Below are positions 1 through 10,165 of a stretch of DNA of 64,000 nucleotides, one piece after another. Position 1 is the first letter of the stretch; each line of letters begins with the position of its first letter. The notes below the pieces were generated by a model. That model saw nothing but the letters and a program-made list of their open reading frames with translations, did not search any database and was not told the origin of the DNA. Both the position numbers and the translations under genes were made by a program. Source of the stretch: Tetracentron sinense. Lineage: Eukaryota; Streptophyta; Magnoliopsida; Trochodendrales; Trochodendraceae. The stretch spans positions 33,555,531 through 33,619,530 of the forward strand of contig CM026554.1 in assembly GCA_015143295.1 (NCBI GenBank), written 5' to 3'.

Positions 1-689
1 ATAATGGTAGATATCTGGGCTTGGATTAGGTATTCATGGTTGGACCTTGGTTGATGCATTGGAGCTCTGAAGAAGCAATGAAGAGTAGGGGGTGCAAAAA
101 TGGGTTATTTCCAGTCATACTGACAAACTTGGGGTTCAGGATTAATTCGGCAAGGGTCAAGCTTAGAGAAATTTAATAATTACAAAAATATATCCTAATT
201 AAATAACATACAAAATAAGCAGCTTACTTGCCGAACTAAACGAATTATTTATGTCTTTTACGATTTATTCACGAATCATTCAGCAAACCTAAAATTTGCG
301 AATAATTCGGCACACCTAAAATTCGCAAATAATTCTCAAGTATTCTTTAAAAAAAAAATTGGCAAATTTTGTTACTAATGTGGTGATTACTCTATTGTTT
401 TCTCTTTATCTACAAAAAATGTATGTCCTTCAACAGTTTGTTAGTCATTACATTAATTATTTTTAACTTACTAACATTTAGTGACCATTGATTTTAAAAT
501 ATTCTACGGATTATGTGCTAATCTTGGATTTCATTTCCCTTGAGGTTCGATAAGTTAGGGAAATCACTCGACCTACGAGATAAACATTGTGAAACTTTGA
601 CTGCATCTCACGGGATAAATGATGAATTTCAACAATGGTATGTTGTCTCCACGGGTTATCATGAATGAGAATAATTTTTATCTCATCTT
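1..689. other. Non-coding, no gene seen
   Basis: AT-rich sequence without a supportable gene. Around 225-340 short phrases of the kind AATTCGCnAATAATTC recur; they resemble the terminal part of the hAT transposon at 56855, so this may be a decayed hAT end. No boundaries can be given. Confidence 0.4.
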
Positions 690-1035
690 CACATGGCTCA
701 ATTTTACTCTTTCTTAGTTGTATCTATCTCTAATGTTTTGTCTTTTTTTAATTTCGTCTTGTTTTTGAGCTTGGTAGCATTGAAAATGATGACCATGCCT
801 CCTTGTTATTTTATACTCACATTTGTTCAAACTCTGAGATATAAAAGAAAAAACATATATATCTAACCATATTGGCAAGAGTCCATTTATTTGGCTGAAT
901 TTGTCGGTTATTGAAATTGTGTAGTCTTCAACTTATTGTCATGTTTTGTTGGCTTGTTGGATCTTCCACATATCTGATCTCCTTAGTCTGTTTCCTTCTA
1001 CTTTCTTTAAGTTATTCTCATTGATCTTGCAACAG

Positions 1036-3103
1036 ATAAAAACCTGCAATGGTTTCTATTGCGACTACTTTTCTCCTAACAAGGCTTATAGCCCAAGATG
1101 TGGACAGAAGCCTAGACTGGCTGGTAAATAGTGCACTACTTCTCTTCAATATTGGACACAACTTTTCTGTTTCTCTGTCACTGATCTGAGAAGTTATAGG
1201 TTTGTAGTAAATTTATAAGAGGCATTCATTAGCTGTTATTCCTATTCCTCTAGTTTACTTGTGGGGTTACTGAGTTTGGAGGACCACTTCAGTTGCAATG
1301 TTTATCAGAAGATGTGTGTGTGGGGGGGGTGGGGGGGTCGGGGATCCAGTCCAGATGGGGCAAGGTGATCCTGGATGAATTCTACTGAAGTTGTTTTCTT
1401 TCTCTTTGGTCTGTTGCAATACAATGGAGGAACGAATTTCACCCGATTGATTGGTGGTCCTTTCATATCAACTATCTATGACTACGATGCTTTGATCGAT
1501 GAATATGGTATGCACACAGAATTACCATCTTAGAATGGTGTCTATTCTTAAATATTTATCCAGCATACAATCAGTATCTAATATTTAGATCATAACTACT
1601 GAATACGCGTGTCTACTCATACATATTTCACACACAGAGGGCATCTTGTTGGAAAAGATGATCCTAATCATCTTATATATAGACTTTCCAGACAAATTGT
1701 CCTATTTTTCTGGATTCTTAAAACAATGCAAAAATAGAATGTTACATATTGTTTAGCTGATAAATCTCTTATGTACGAGATTTTTCATTAAGTGGTGGGT
1801 CCCTTCCACTCTTTAACTGCTTCCTGAAGGTAAGGACATTTATAGAATGTTATATCGTCTGTACTACTCGAAGTTTAGATTCCGCTTGTCTAATAGTTTT
1901 CGAGCCTTCCACATTGCTATTGGTTAACTCTATGAAAAACAGTAAAAGTCCTGAATGAACCACTAGTCATTAAGCTCAGCACAACATAAGATGTTCCACG
2001 TCGATCTTACTAGATACTCTGGTTCTATATCTAGGACTATTAAGGCAACCTAAATGGGGCCATTTGAAAGATGAAATATCTTCATAAAGCCATCAAGCTA
2101 CGCGAACATCTATAGTTTCTGCAGATCCCACTATGATGCCACTTGGGAATTATCAAGAGGTTAGTTCACTTCAGCTTGCTAAAGAGTATTCAACCCATCT
2201 TAAACTAGTTTTCAAACTGAACCCCCGTGTCATTATCACTATCCAGGCTCATGCTGCTTATCATGCCTTCAGGTCAAAGTTTGGAGGTTGTGCTGCATTT
2301 CTTGCAATTACAACCCAAAATATTTTGCAAAAAGGGGCATTCGGGAATATGAATCAAAACCTGCCTACTTGGTCCGTCAGCATTCTCCCAGATTGCAAGA
2401 ACACAAAACACTGCAGGGGTGAGGAAGATACTATTGTCTAAATTAATTTTCTTCTATTTTTTCCACTTGCATATTCGTGAGAATTGATGCTTATCTAAAT
2501 CGGTCACATTTGTTTCCATTTTTGTCCCAAATATTGTGAAATGTTTTGAATTTTTCAAGAGATGATAAAGACTTCTTTATCTTACAAGATATATATTTTT
2601 TAAATTTTCTTATTAAAATCCCCCAAAATTATAGTCATATTTCCACAAGATTATCATGTATTATAATTGAATGAAAACAATATTTTAAGCCCTCTAACTT
2701 CTAAAATATATATTTTTCTTCTCTAAATTTGCATTTGCTCCTTGTGAAAATTAAAGTTTTCTTCTTTCTTTGATCTGAGAATTTCCCTGTTGAAAGATTT
2801 CCCAGAACGATGTTTTAGCAGGCCATGCTTTGCATTTTTTCATCAACAGTCAACTATCAGGTAGGGATGGTATTGTGGTATTTTATGAAAGTAGGAAAAC
2901 TTCTTTGGTCAAAATAATCCTAGTTTACAATCATTTTTTTAAAAGTTTTTTTTATCTTATTTTTTCTTAACTTGTTTATTGTTTTCTAGCAGCAATTGTG
3001 TATAGGAGTTTAGGTACCCAAAAACTAACGTTTAGTGACAACCAGAAGTTGATAACTAGCGTTAATAAAATTTCTCTATTAAAAATTGCAGTTGGCCTTT
3101 CAG
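1036..3103 (+). pseudogene. Beta-galactosidase (GH35) pseudogene, copy 1
   Basis: Broken remains of a plant beta-galactosidase, the family of apoplastic enzymes that trim galactose from cell-wall polymers. Exon-like blocks with splice borders are visible. 1036-1123 reads (I)[17 protein letters not shown], with a one-base deletion and a Trp-to-TAG stop. 1265-1311 reads TEFGGP, then a deletion. 1416-1507 reads GGTNF...GGPF...YDYDA..DEYG. 2052-2159 reads KWGHLKD, then ADPTMMPLGNYQE. 2247-2416 reads CAAFLA...FGNM..NLP.WSVSILPDCKNT. About 2800-2863 reads AGHALHFFINSQLSG. About 2990-3103 reads KLTFSDN...NKISLL.IAVGL. The order matches the GH35 protein. The N-terminal exons and the C-terminus are absent. 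Frameshifts and stops rule out function. Confidence 0.85.
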
Positions 3104-3377
3104 TTTGTTCTATTTCCTTCTCCCTTGTATGATGTGCCCATGCCATTTCAAAGGTTGTTGACAGCAAGTGAATCTAATCCAGTGCTATCTATAGACACTA
3201 GGAATGTAGCAGGTTAAAAATGGGTTGAGTTGCTAACACGTTCCTTTCTTGTAAATAAATATCCCTTAGGCCACTACCTTAGTCTATAGAGTGTTGCTAT
3301 TGCGTTTTTTAGAAAAGGGTAAGCTATCGTTCCCTTAATTAGATAAATGGCAAGTCAATGATTATTGGCGGATTCGA

Positions 3378-3537
3378 AATGGAATCACATATTGGTCACT
3401 GCACTGCGAAAGATTGTTGAAGCCAAAAAGGTGAATCCCTTTTACTTATCTTGATCAATGGAATCACATATTGGTCACTGCACTTCGAAAGATTTGTTGA
3501 AGCCAAAAAGGTGAATCCCTTTTACTTATCTTGATCA
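3378..3537. repeat. 79/80-bp tandem duplication
   Basis: Two adjacent units (3378-3457 and 3458-3537) are almost identical; they differ by one extra T and one G-to-T change. They lie in copy 1 only. The corresponding place in copy 2 (about 10155-10240) has a single diverged unit, so this duplicated after the large segmental duplication. Confidence 0.85.
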
Positions 3538-4940
3538 ATGGATTACATGTGTGAGTCATTTTACTTTCTTCCCATGTCGATTTGCTTATTTAGATTCCAT
3601 TTATTGAATATATTTTGGTAGCTTCATATTTTAATGCCCTATATGAGTAGCTTATTATTTTGTCAGTTTTTTTTTTTAAAATTTCTAGTAGCTTTTTATT
3701 ACATGTTTAGATTTCATTCATAGATAGTCTTTTTTAATTTTAGAAGATCATTATTTTATGTTGTAGATTCTATTTATATTATGCTTTGGATTCTATTTAT
3801 ATCACAGTATCTAATTTTTGTAGCTTTTAATTTCATGCTTTAGATTTTATTATATCATGCCTTCTTTTTTTCTCTTGGTAGCCTTGTAGTCCATGCGTTA
3901 GGTTTAGTGTCATCTATTCTAATCGTGCATTATACAACCTAGGGGGTGGGTTTTTCGATATAGTTTGATTTAAGGGCAATCAATGGCATCATTCCCCACC
4001 GATTATCCATCTTCTGTTCATTTATGTGTGATGCTCATTTTTTTTTTGACCATCCAATCTATCAATCATCTATTCATCATTTTAATCATCTATAAACCCT
4101 TCTATGCATAAAATTTGTATTCCTCTGGTCCTTATGCTTCTAGCCCATATTTCAATCTTCATATGCATCATCAATAGTCATTTCGTTGATCTTATAATTT
4201 CTTTACATGTCTTGGCTAGAAAAGTTCAGTTCTTTCCATGGTAAAGTTGGTTGAGCACTGTTATGACTTTTTAATATGGCTGTTTAAAATAAAAGTAATT
4301 TTTTTTTAAAAAATAATGTACAATGTCGAAATTAGGATCCAATCTAGATTTCAAGCCTGCTAGGGATTTTGTGATGAAACAATAGGTGGTAACCTATTAA
4401 GGAAGCCCACGATCCTATAGGGTGGAGAGGGATGTCTGATCCCCAAGAAGCCTCCAAGTGCAATAAACAACATTTTTGATTTGATGGTTACATACTAGGA
4501 CCCATGAAGAACATTCTTCCAAAGACCAAATCAGGTGGTCTTAAGTCTTAACCAAAGGAAGCAACACAATTGGAATCAGGCCATCATAAGCACAACTCAT
4601 CAAAGGTATGCTACATCAATCTAGTGGAAGACAATTCTATTCTGGTAGTCAGATCAAACATCATCTACAAGACCTTCTCGCAACACAAACCAATCAAGGT
4701 CAATTTGATCTTATCATGAGGACTGATGAAGAGGAGCTGAGCCCATCAATATTAATTGCACTAACTATCAACTAGGTCATTAATGTATATGTTTTTGGCT
4801 ATGTAAAGAAATGATAGGAGGTTATGTTTTTGTCCAATTAAAGAAGATAGGAGACCATCATGGCTGATCTTTACAAACCCTTTCGCACCTATACTATTGA
4901 AGTCGCTTATCAGACCTTTTAGCGTAATTGCCTTCCTTTC

Positions 4941-5411
4941 TGGATATGAAGCATTGTTGATCGGGCTCGAGAGCACAGCAGACTTGGGCATCAAGAAACT
5001 CCGGGTGTTCTGCGACTCCCAACTCATCGTGAACGAACTCAATGGTGTCTATGAGTGTCGAAATGATAGAATGCATCGGTATGCTACCCTCCTTCGAGCT
5101 CACATCGAAACATTCGACCTTATAGAAATCACGCATATCCCAAGGGATGATAATCGACATGCAGATGCCTTGGCTTTCATCGCTTCCATGCTGCAAATTG
5201 AAGAGCCCAGAGTGATCTTGGTCGAGTACCAAAGAGCATCCTTCAATTAAACTAAAGCCAATAGCCTTCGTAAGTCTGGTTATCAGCACGACAACGAGCT
5301 GGATGACATCATTTCTGGCTTACTTAAAAAGACAGAACCCTCCCCATCGACCCCAAAGACTCCCATCGAATCAAATTCAAAGCGCCTCGGTATACTGTTC
5401 TAGACGGGGGC
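4941..5411 (+). pseudogene. Tat-type Ty3/gypsy RNase H to integrase linker, fragment
   Basis: The reading frame begins abruptly at GYEALLIGLESTADLGIKKL, the middle of the additional RNase H of Tat-lineage retrotransposons. It runs through VFCDSQLIVNELNG, the R.DN.HADALAFIASM block and a stop near 5250. Then, in another frame, comes a linker motif (ELDDIISGLL, DRTLPIDPKDSHRIKFKAPRY) that normally precedes integrase. Reverse transcriptase upstream and integrase downstream are missing. The sharp start coincides with the end of the beta-galactosidase duplication, so this is an inserted or rearranged 3' part of an element. Confidence 0.8.
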
Positions 5412-6290
5412 CCTAGGACAAGGATACTTATAATCGTACATGCAAGTAGACACGTAGAAATATGTCCAAAAGTGCAGTTAGTGCCAGTGTTATGAAGTGT
5501 GGCCTTCCCTATCTGCCTTCTGGATCTCCTAGGCTTGGAAATCGGAGTAAGGAACTCACGAAGGATCGGAACCAGCTCGGGAATGGTGATGTCGTCGCCG
5601 AGTTCCATCTTTTCCTGATGACGGGATGAAATGCCGGCCTGAGAAGTAGTTTCGGGACGAACTGTCTCTTCCTCCAAAACACACTCACTCCTCGGTTTCC
5701 ACCTGACGTATTCCGATCTTTTGTCCGAAGCTATTGTTGTGAGTTGGCGAACTTCAAAATCTTTCAAACGCGAGAAATGAACCTGTGATTTGGCTACACA
5801 AGAAATAAGTAAAGGTCAAATGAATTAGCATGACGAAACATGAAGGGAATTAGAGTGCCCAGCCAAAATACCGACCTCGCTGGAATTCGTTGGGAATTGG
5901 TTGAGCACCTTCTGTCCTCCATTCACTATAGATGATGAAGGTGGTATTCCTCCATTTGCGGTCTCGATCATTTAGACCCGCGACGATCTCCGGGGTCTGT
6001 ATACGACACGCCTAGTAAAAATAATATCCACCGTCTTCTGGGCATTTATTTGCGGTGTGGAAGTACAAGATTTCCTGGAGACTGATGAGATATTTGTCCC
6101 TCTGGTACTAGGAGAAACCGGAGACCTGCCTCTAGTTGAGATTTATGGACAATGGTGACCCCAGTTTGTGGGTTCACCCAACCATCCTCGGCTCGGTAGT
6201 AAATTTTGACACGGTGGAATCCTATACCAAGCCCTAATTCAGTCAATTGATCTATTCTGCTTCTTCCTAGACTTAGGAGAAGGGACAAAA
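5324..6290 (-). pseudogene. Antisense ORF of a Tat/Retand-like element (degenerate)
   Basis: On the minus strand, opposite to the RNase H fragment, frames can be read that fit the antisense ORF of plant Tat elements (the 'putative gypsy type transposon' domain). A block near 6120-6150 reads VTIVHKSQLEAGLRF. A block near 5880-6020 includes IVAGLNDRDRKWRNTTFIIYSEW, where a W.FF(V) type motif is expected. A second exon-like frame, 5324-5767, is rich in Glu, Arg and Pro. Frames are broken by stops and shifts. Its role in living elements is unknown. The assignment rests on recognition of the family pattern. Confidence 0.6.
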
Positions 6291-6978
6291 GTCCCTAATG
6301 GAGCACTACAGAGCTACTACCTTCACTTATGATTACAGGCTCGGGACGGAGGGAGAGAGGGAAGATTGAAGAAAATAAGGAAGGAGGAAGAACTTACCGA
6401 GTTTAGACTAACTTAGACAAAACTTGGGCAGAGACTCGCAAGGTTCAGAGAAATCACAGAAGCAAGGCAGCCGATCATAGAACAAAGTGTGAGGAAGAAA
6501 CCCTCTCCCTCAACTCTTATAGGCACAGCAGACTTCAACAGGATAACATTGCCCCTCGAATCCACCGTACACGTGCTTCTCCTCAAGGGCAAGATGGTCT
6601 TCTGGACGAATACAGACCGGCGTAGCATTTACGAACTTTCGGTAGGATGGAGTTACCCTTTAGATCCACGTGCTCTTTCACAAGGGCAGGATGGTCTTCT
6701 AAGACAAATATGAGCCGCCATATCACTTTGCCGATCTCGAATCTCGCTGAGTAATGATGAAGTCAGGCATCATTTATGGTGATAAGATGGACTGTCATGC
6801 GTGCGAAACGTCCGAGAAGTAGTTGGCATGATGATTCGTCTCCGCCCAGCTGGCATGACGATCCGCCTTTGCCTAGCCAACACAACGTGTCATCTTCACA
6901 CAAGTAAGGGTGCAATTTCAATTTTTGTCGTATTCTTGATACTTTAAGCTATGCTCAAAGCACCGCGAAGGGGCAAAT
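6291..6978 (-). promoter_or_regulatory. Leader/promoter side of the antisense ORF
   Basis: Non-coding. It aligns loosely with 28400-29097, including a shared phrase with TCCACCGTACACGTGCT (6560-6576 here, 28657-28676 there). A TATA-like ATAAG on the minus strand at about 6517-6523 is in the right place to drive the antisense ORF. A purine-rich tract (GAAGGGGCAAAT, 6968-6979) abuts the LTR and looks like the polypurine tract of the + strand element. Confidence 0.5.
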
Positions 6979-7570
6979 TGTAATGGGGAAAATTGGTAAA
7001 ACGACAAATTATCCAAGGACGAACACGTGCTCAGCTAAGGATGAAACCGTGCTCACCCAAGGACAAACACTTGCTCAGCCTAGGATGAAACCATGCTCAG
7101 CCAAGGACAAACACGGGCTCAGCCAAGGACGAAACCGTGCTCATCCAAGGACGTAAATCTAGGGAAGCGGTCCACTGTCAGAGCAATAATGATGCACTCA
7201 TGAGTTAGATATTATCCCTAACCTAAGATTAAATGCTACGCACCTCAGATCACTTCGACGATCAGAACCGACCTGCAGAGAAGGGATGTACATTTATGAG
7301 AAGATATTTGTCTGATACTAATGTGATGATTAGGTGAAATGTAATATGGATGACCATAAGGATATTCTACATATAAATACACCGGGAATCCTAGTGAATG
7401 GAGGTTGGCAATTCATACGTAGTCTATCAACCTCTTCTCATCTTCCCCAAGAGCAAAGGCCCTACCAAGAAAATCCGACAGCTTTACTTCTCTCTGACTT
7501 ATCATCTTCACTTCATCCTTCTACCAGGAAAGTAGTGACACATGGTGCTCTCCGGAAATTCCCATCACAT
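6979..7570 (+). mobile_element. Tat-type LTR (3' LTR remnant)
   Basis: It starts TGTAATGGGGAAAATTGG directly after a polypurine-like tract and ends near a phrase GGAAATTCCCATCAC. Start and end match the LTR at 29098-29802 (TATAATGGG... and AGAAATTCCACCAC). With 4941-6978 it forms the 3' end of one Tat element: RNase H, antisense ORF, PPT, LTR. The exact 3' border is uncertain by some tens of bases. Confidence 0.65.
7013..7157. repeat. 22-bp tandem repeat inside the LTR
   Basis: Six full units plus a partial one, each of the form CCAAGGACRAAACcGTGCTCAG, in strict 22-bp phase. The second copy of this LTR (29098) has no such array, but it carries a 102-bp duplication at the corresponding place. 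Confidence 0.85.
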
Positions 7571-7670
7571 AATGTTTTGTTTTTATTTAATTTTGTGAAC
7601 ACTGTAACTATTTCCTTTTTGTGTGCTCTCTATTTTTAATATATCAGTCACAAAAAAACAAAAAAAAAAA
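7571..7670. other. Short non-coding junction
   Basis: This separates the LTR from duplication copy 2. A phrase GTTTTGTTTTTATTTAATTTT (about 7577) is repeated almost exactly at 7675 across a poly(A)-rich spacer. It may be a small duplication created when the retroelement fragment or copy 2 was joined. Confidence 0.5.
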
Positions 7671-7968
7671 ACTGTTTTGTCTTTATTTAATTTCATCTTG
7701 CTTTTGAGCTTAGCAACATTAGAAATGATGACCATGCCTCCTTGTTATTTCTTACTCAAATTTGTTTTAAAGCTCTCCGATATATAAAAGAATAAAAAAT
7801 TCTAACCATCTTGGCAGGAGTCCATTTATTCAGCTGAATTTGTCGGTTATTGAAATTAAAGTCTTCGACTTATTGTCATTTTTTGTTGGGTTGTTGGATT
7901 TGCCACATGTGTTCTCCTGAATTTTTCCTTCGTCTTTCTATTAGTTATATTCATTGATTTTGCAACAG

Positions 7969-9350
7969 ATAAACACCTGCAATGGTTTCTATTGTGACTA
8001 CTTGTCTCCTAACAAGTCTTATAAGCCCAAAATATGGACATAAACCTGGACTAGCTGGTTAGCTGGTAAATAGTGCACTTGTCTTCAATCTAGGACACAA
8101 CTTTTCTGTTTCTCTATCACTTATTTAGAAGTGATAAGTTTGTAGTAAATTTATGAGAGGCATTCATTAGTTGATTATCGTTTTTCCTCTGGTTTACCTT
8201 CAGGTTTACTAAGTTTGAAGGTCCAATTCCTCATAGACCAGCTGAAGATTTGGCATTTTTAGTTGCAAGGCTTATTCAGAAGGGGGTTCGTTCATTAATA
8301 ATTGTACTGTGAGTTAATTTTTCTTTGAATATGGCATACACATAGAATTAGAATCTTAGAATGGTGCCCATTCTTAAATATTTATCCAGCATATGATCAG
8401 TATATTAATATTTCAGATCATAACTACTGAATACAAGTGTCGACTGATGCATATTTCACACATAGAGGGGAGGGTCATCATTCAATGAGTAACACCTGAG
8501 ATTTTGTTGGCAAAAGATGATTATCATATTTATTTGGATGTCTTAAATAATGCAGTAGAATATATCACACACAGAGGGGAGGGTCATCTTTCAATGAGTG
8601 ACACCTGAGATATTGCTGGCAAAAGATGATTATAATAAACTTATCTGGCAAATTGACAGATTGTCATATTTATCTGGATGTCTTAAATAATGCAGTAGAA
8701 TTCTTTTCTAGCTGATAAAATTGTTAGGTAGGAGATTTTTCATCGAGGGGTGGGTCCCTTCCACTCTTTAACTGTTTCATTAGGGTTTTGACATTTGTAG
8801 AATGTTATGTTGTCAGTACTTTTCGAACTTTAGATTTCCACAAATTAACAGTTTTTTAGCCTTCCACATTGCTCTTGGTTAACTCTATGTAAAACAGAAA
8901 AAGTCATGAATGAGCCCTTGTCATTAAGCTTTATGCAGCATAAGATGTTTCACGTCAATCTTTCTGGATACTCTATTCTATATCTAGGAATAGTAAAGTA
9001 ACCTAAATGGGGCATTTGAAAGATCTGCATAGAGCCATCAAGCTATGCGAATCAACTATAGTTTCTACAGATCCCACTGAGACGCCACTTAGGAATCATC
9101 AAGAGATTAGGTTCTTTTCTGCTTGCTAAAGTGTATTCAACCCATCTTAAACTAGTTTTTAAATTTAACCCCCCTTGTCATTATTACTATCCAGGCTCAT
9201 GTCTTCATGTCTAAATTTGGAGTTTGAGCTGCATTTCTTGCGAACTATAACCTGAATTTTTTTTAGAAGTGGCCTTCGGGAATAAGCATTACAACCTGCC
9301 TCCTTGGTTCTTCAGCATCCTCCCAGATTGCTAGAAAACGGTTTTCAAAT
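7969..9350 (+). pseudogene. Beta-galactosidase (GH35) pseudogene, copy 2
   Basis: Second set of broken GH35 exons. 7969-8065 reads [19 protein letters not shown]. 8203-8309 reads [20 protein letters not shown], then ARLIQKG, which is better preserved than in copy 1. About 9005-9105 reads KWG, a frameshift, [22 protein letters not shown]. About 9195-9350 reads AFGN..YNLP.WF.SILPDC with several frameshifts. The exon encoding GGTNF...YDYDA is missing, and the later exons seen in copy 1 are replaced by LTR sequence. Because the two copies lost different parts, both decayed after the duplication. Non-functional. Confidence 0.8.
8450..8701. repeat. Imperfect tandem duplication in a GH35 intron
   Basis: A phrase with GAGGGGAGGGTCATC...AATGAGTRACACCTGAGA...GGCAAAAGATGATTAT...GATGTCTTAAATAATGCAGTAGAAT occurs twice, about 112 bp apart. 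The second unit carries about 44 extra bases. It is present only in copy 2. Confidence 0.8.
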
Positions 9351-9589
9351 CTGCGATGATTAGGAAAATACTTTTGGCTCAGTTAAATTTCTTATGTTTT
9401 ATTTCCACTTCTATTAGTGTATATTTGTGAGAATATCCAGGTCACATATATCTCAGTTTTTGTTCAGAATTGTGTTCATTGTTTTGAATTTTTTAAGAGA
9501 TGATAAAGACCTCAATATATCTGTGAGTCCATATTTGACATTGGTTTATTCTATTGTCAAAACAGTATGTCTAGTGTGTCTTGTATCCT

Positions 9590-10165
9590 TACCTACAAGC
9601 ATCCAAGACTAGTGAAGATCATCGCCTTCGTTTCACTCATAGGATGGTAAGTGACCTCGATACCTTGTTACCTTAGGAGGAATTGACTTAGAATCATCCT
9701 AAAGATCCTAGGTGACTAGTTACACTTTTTAGAGCCTGAAAAACAGGTTTCTGGGCCTTTTCTGGAGAGACCGGTCGACCGACCAAGTTCACCGGTAGAC
9801 CGCCCATGTACACCGGTCGACCGCACATTGAAAAATTTGTATGGGTTATTTTTTCCAGAGACCATTCCACCAGTAGACCCTCCATGTCCACCGGTCGACC
9901 GGTGTGCGGGATTTCAGTATTTTATTTCAATTAGAAGTCTGATTTTGCCTACGTATATTAGGGTTTGATTCCTCATTCGAACTTAAGAGTTTTAGAGAGT
10001 TGTGAAAGGGTTTTTTTTTAGAGATTATTAGGATTTTTCAAACCCATTCTCCTCTCCTCTTCTACCCTAGAATTTTTGCAAGTCATTGTTTCATTCTTGC
10101 TTGCTTGGCTATTCCTATTGTTTGGAATCAATCTAGAATTTGTTATTGAACAACCATCGACCCGC
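9590..10165 (+). mobile_element. LTR-like fragment with GTCGAC palindromes
   Basis: This replaces part of duplication copy 2. It holds an array of CCGGTCGACCG-type palindromes (9775-9905), then a TATA-like TATATTAG (about 9954) and a leader GGGTTTGATTCC...AAGAGTTTTAGAGAG. That leader resembles the one after the TATA box in the LTR at 12233-14595 (GGGTTTGATAACC...AAGAGTTTTAGAGA). I infer a partial LTR of the same broad family. Ends are not defined. Confidence 0.55.
9775..9905. repeat. Palindrome array CCGGTCGACCG
   Basis: Five variants of ACCGGTMGACCG occur in 130 bp: near 9769, 9788, 9810, 9870 and 9888. The last is a perfect 14-bp palindrome, ACCGGTCGACCGGT. The array sits upstream of a TATA-like box, as do the arrays at 12725 and, on the minus strand, 25610. 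Confidence 0.8.

Larger units (their letters stand above)
690..4940 (+). repeat. Tandem segmental duplication, copy 1
   Basis: This stretch is homologous, in the same order and orientation, to 7671-11265, about 7 kb downstream. Long phrases are shared, such as the intron phrase around 760-815 (7710-7760 in copy 2), the GH35 exons, the tract around 3560-4200 (10230-10830) and the final phrase around 4890-4935 (11220-11260). Copy 1 keeps exons around 2800-3103 that copy 2 has lost. Homology stops near 4940, where a Tat retrotransposon fragment begins. Divergence is substantial, with many indels, so the duplication is not recent. Confidence 0.8.

Noticed and set aside
7013-7157. CRISPR-like array (22-bp units)
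   Set aside because: Units are directly joined with no unique spacers, and the context is a plant LTR.
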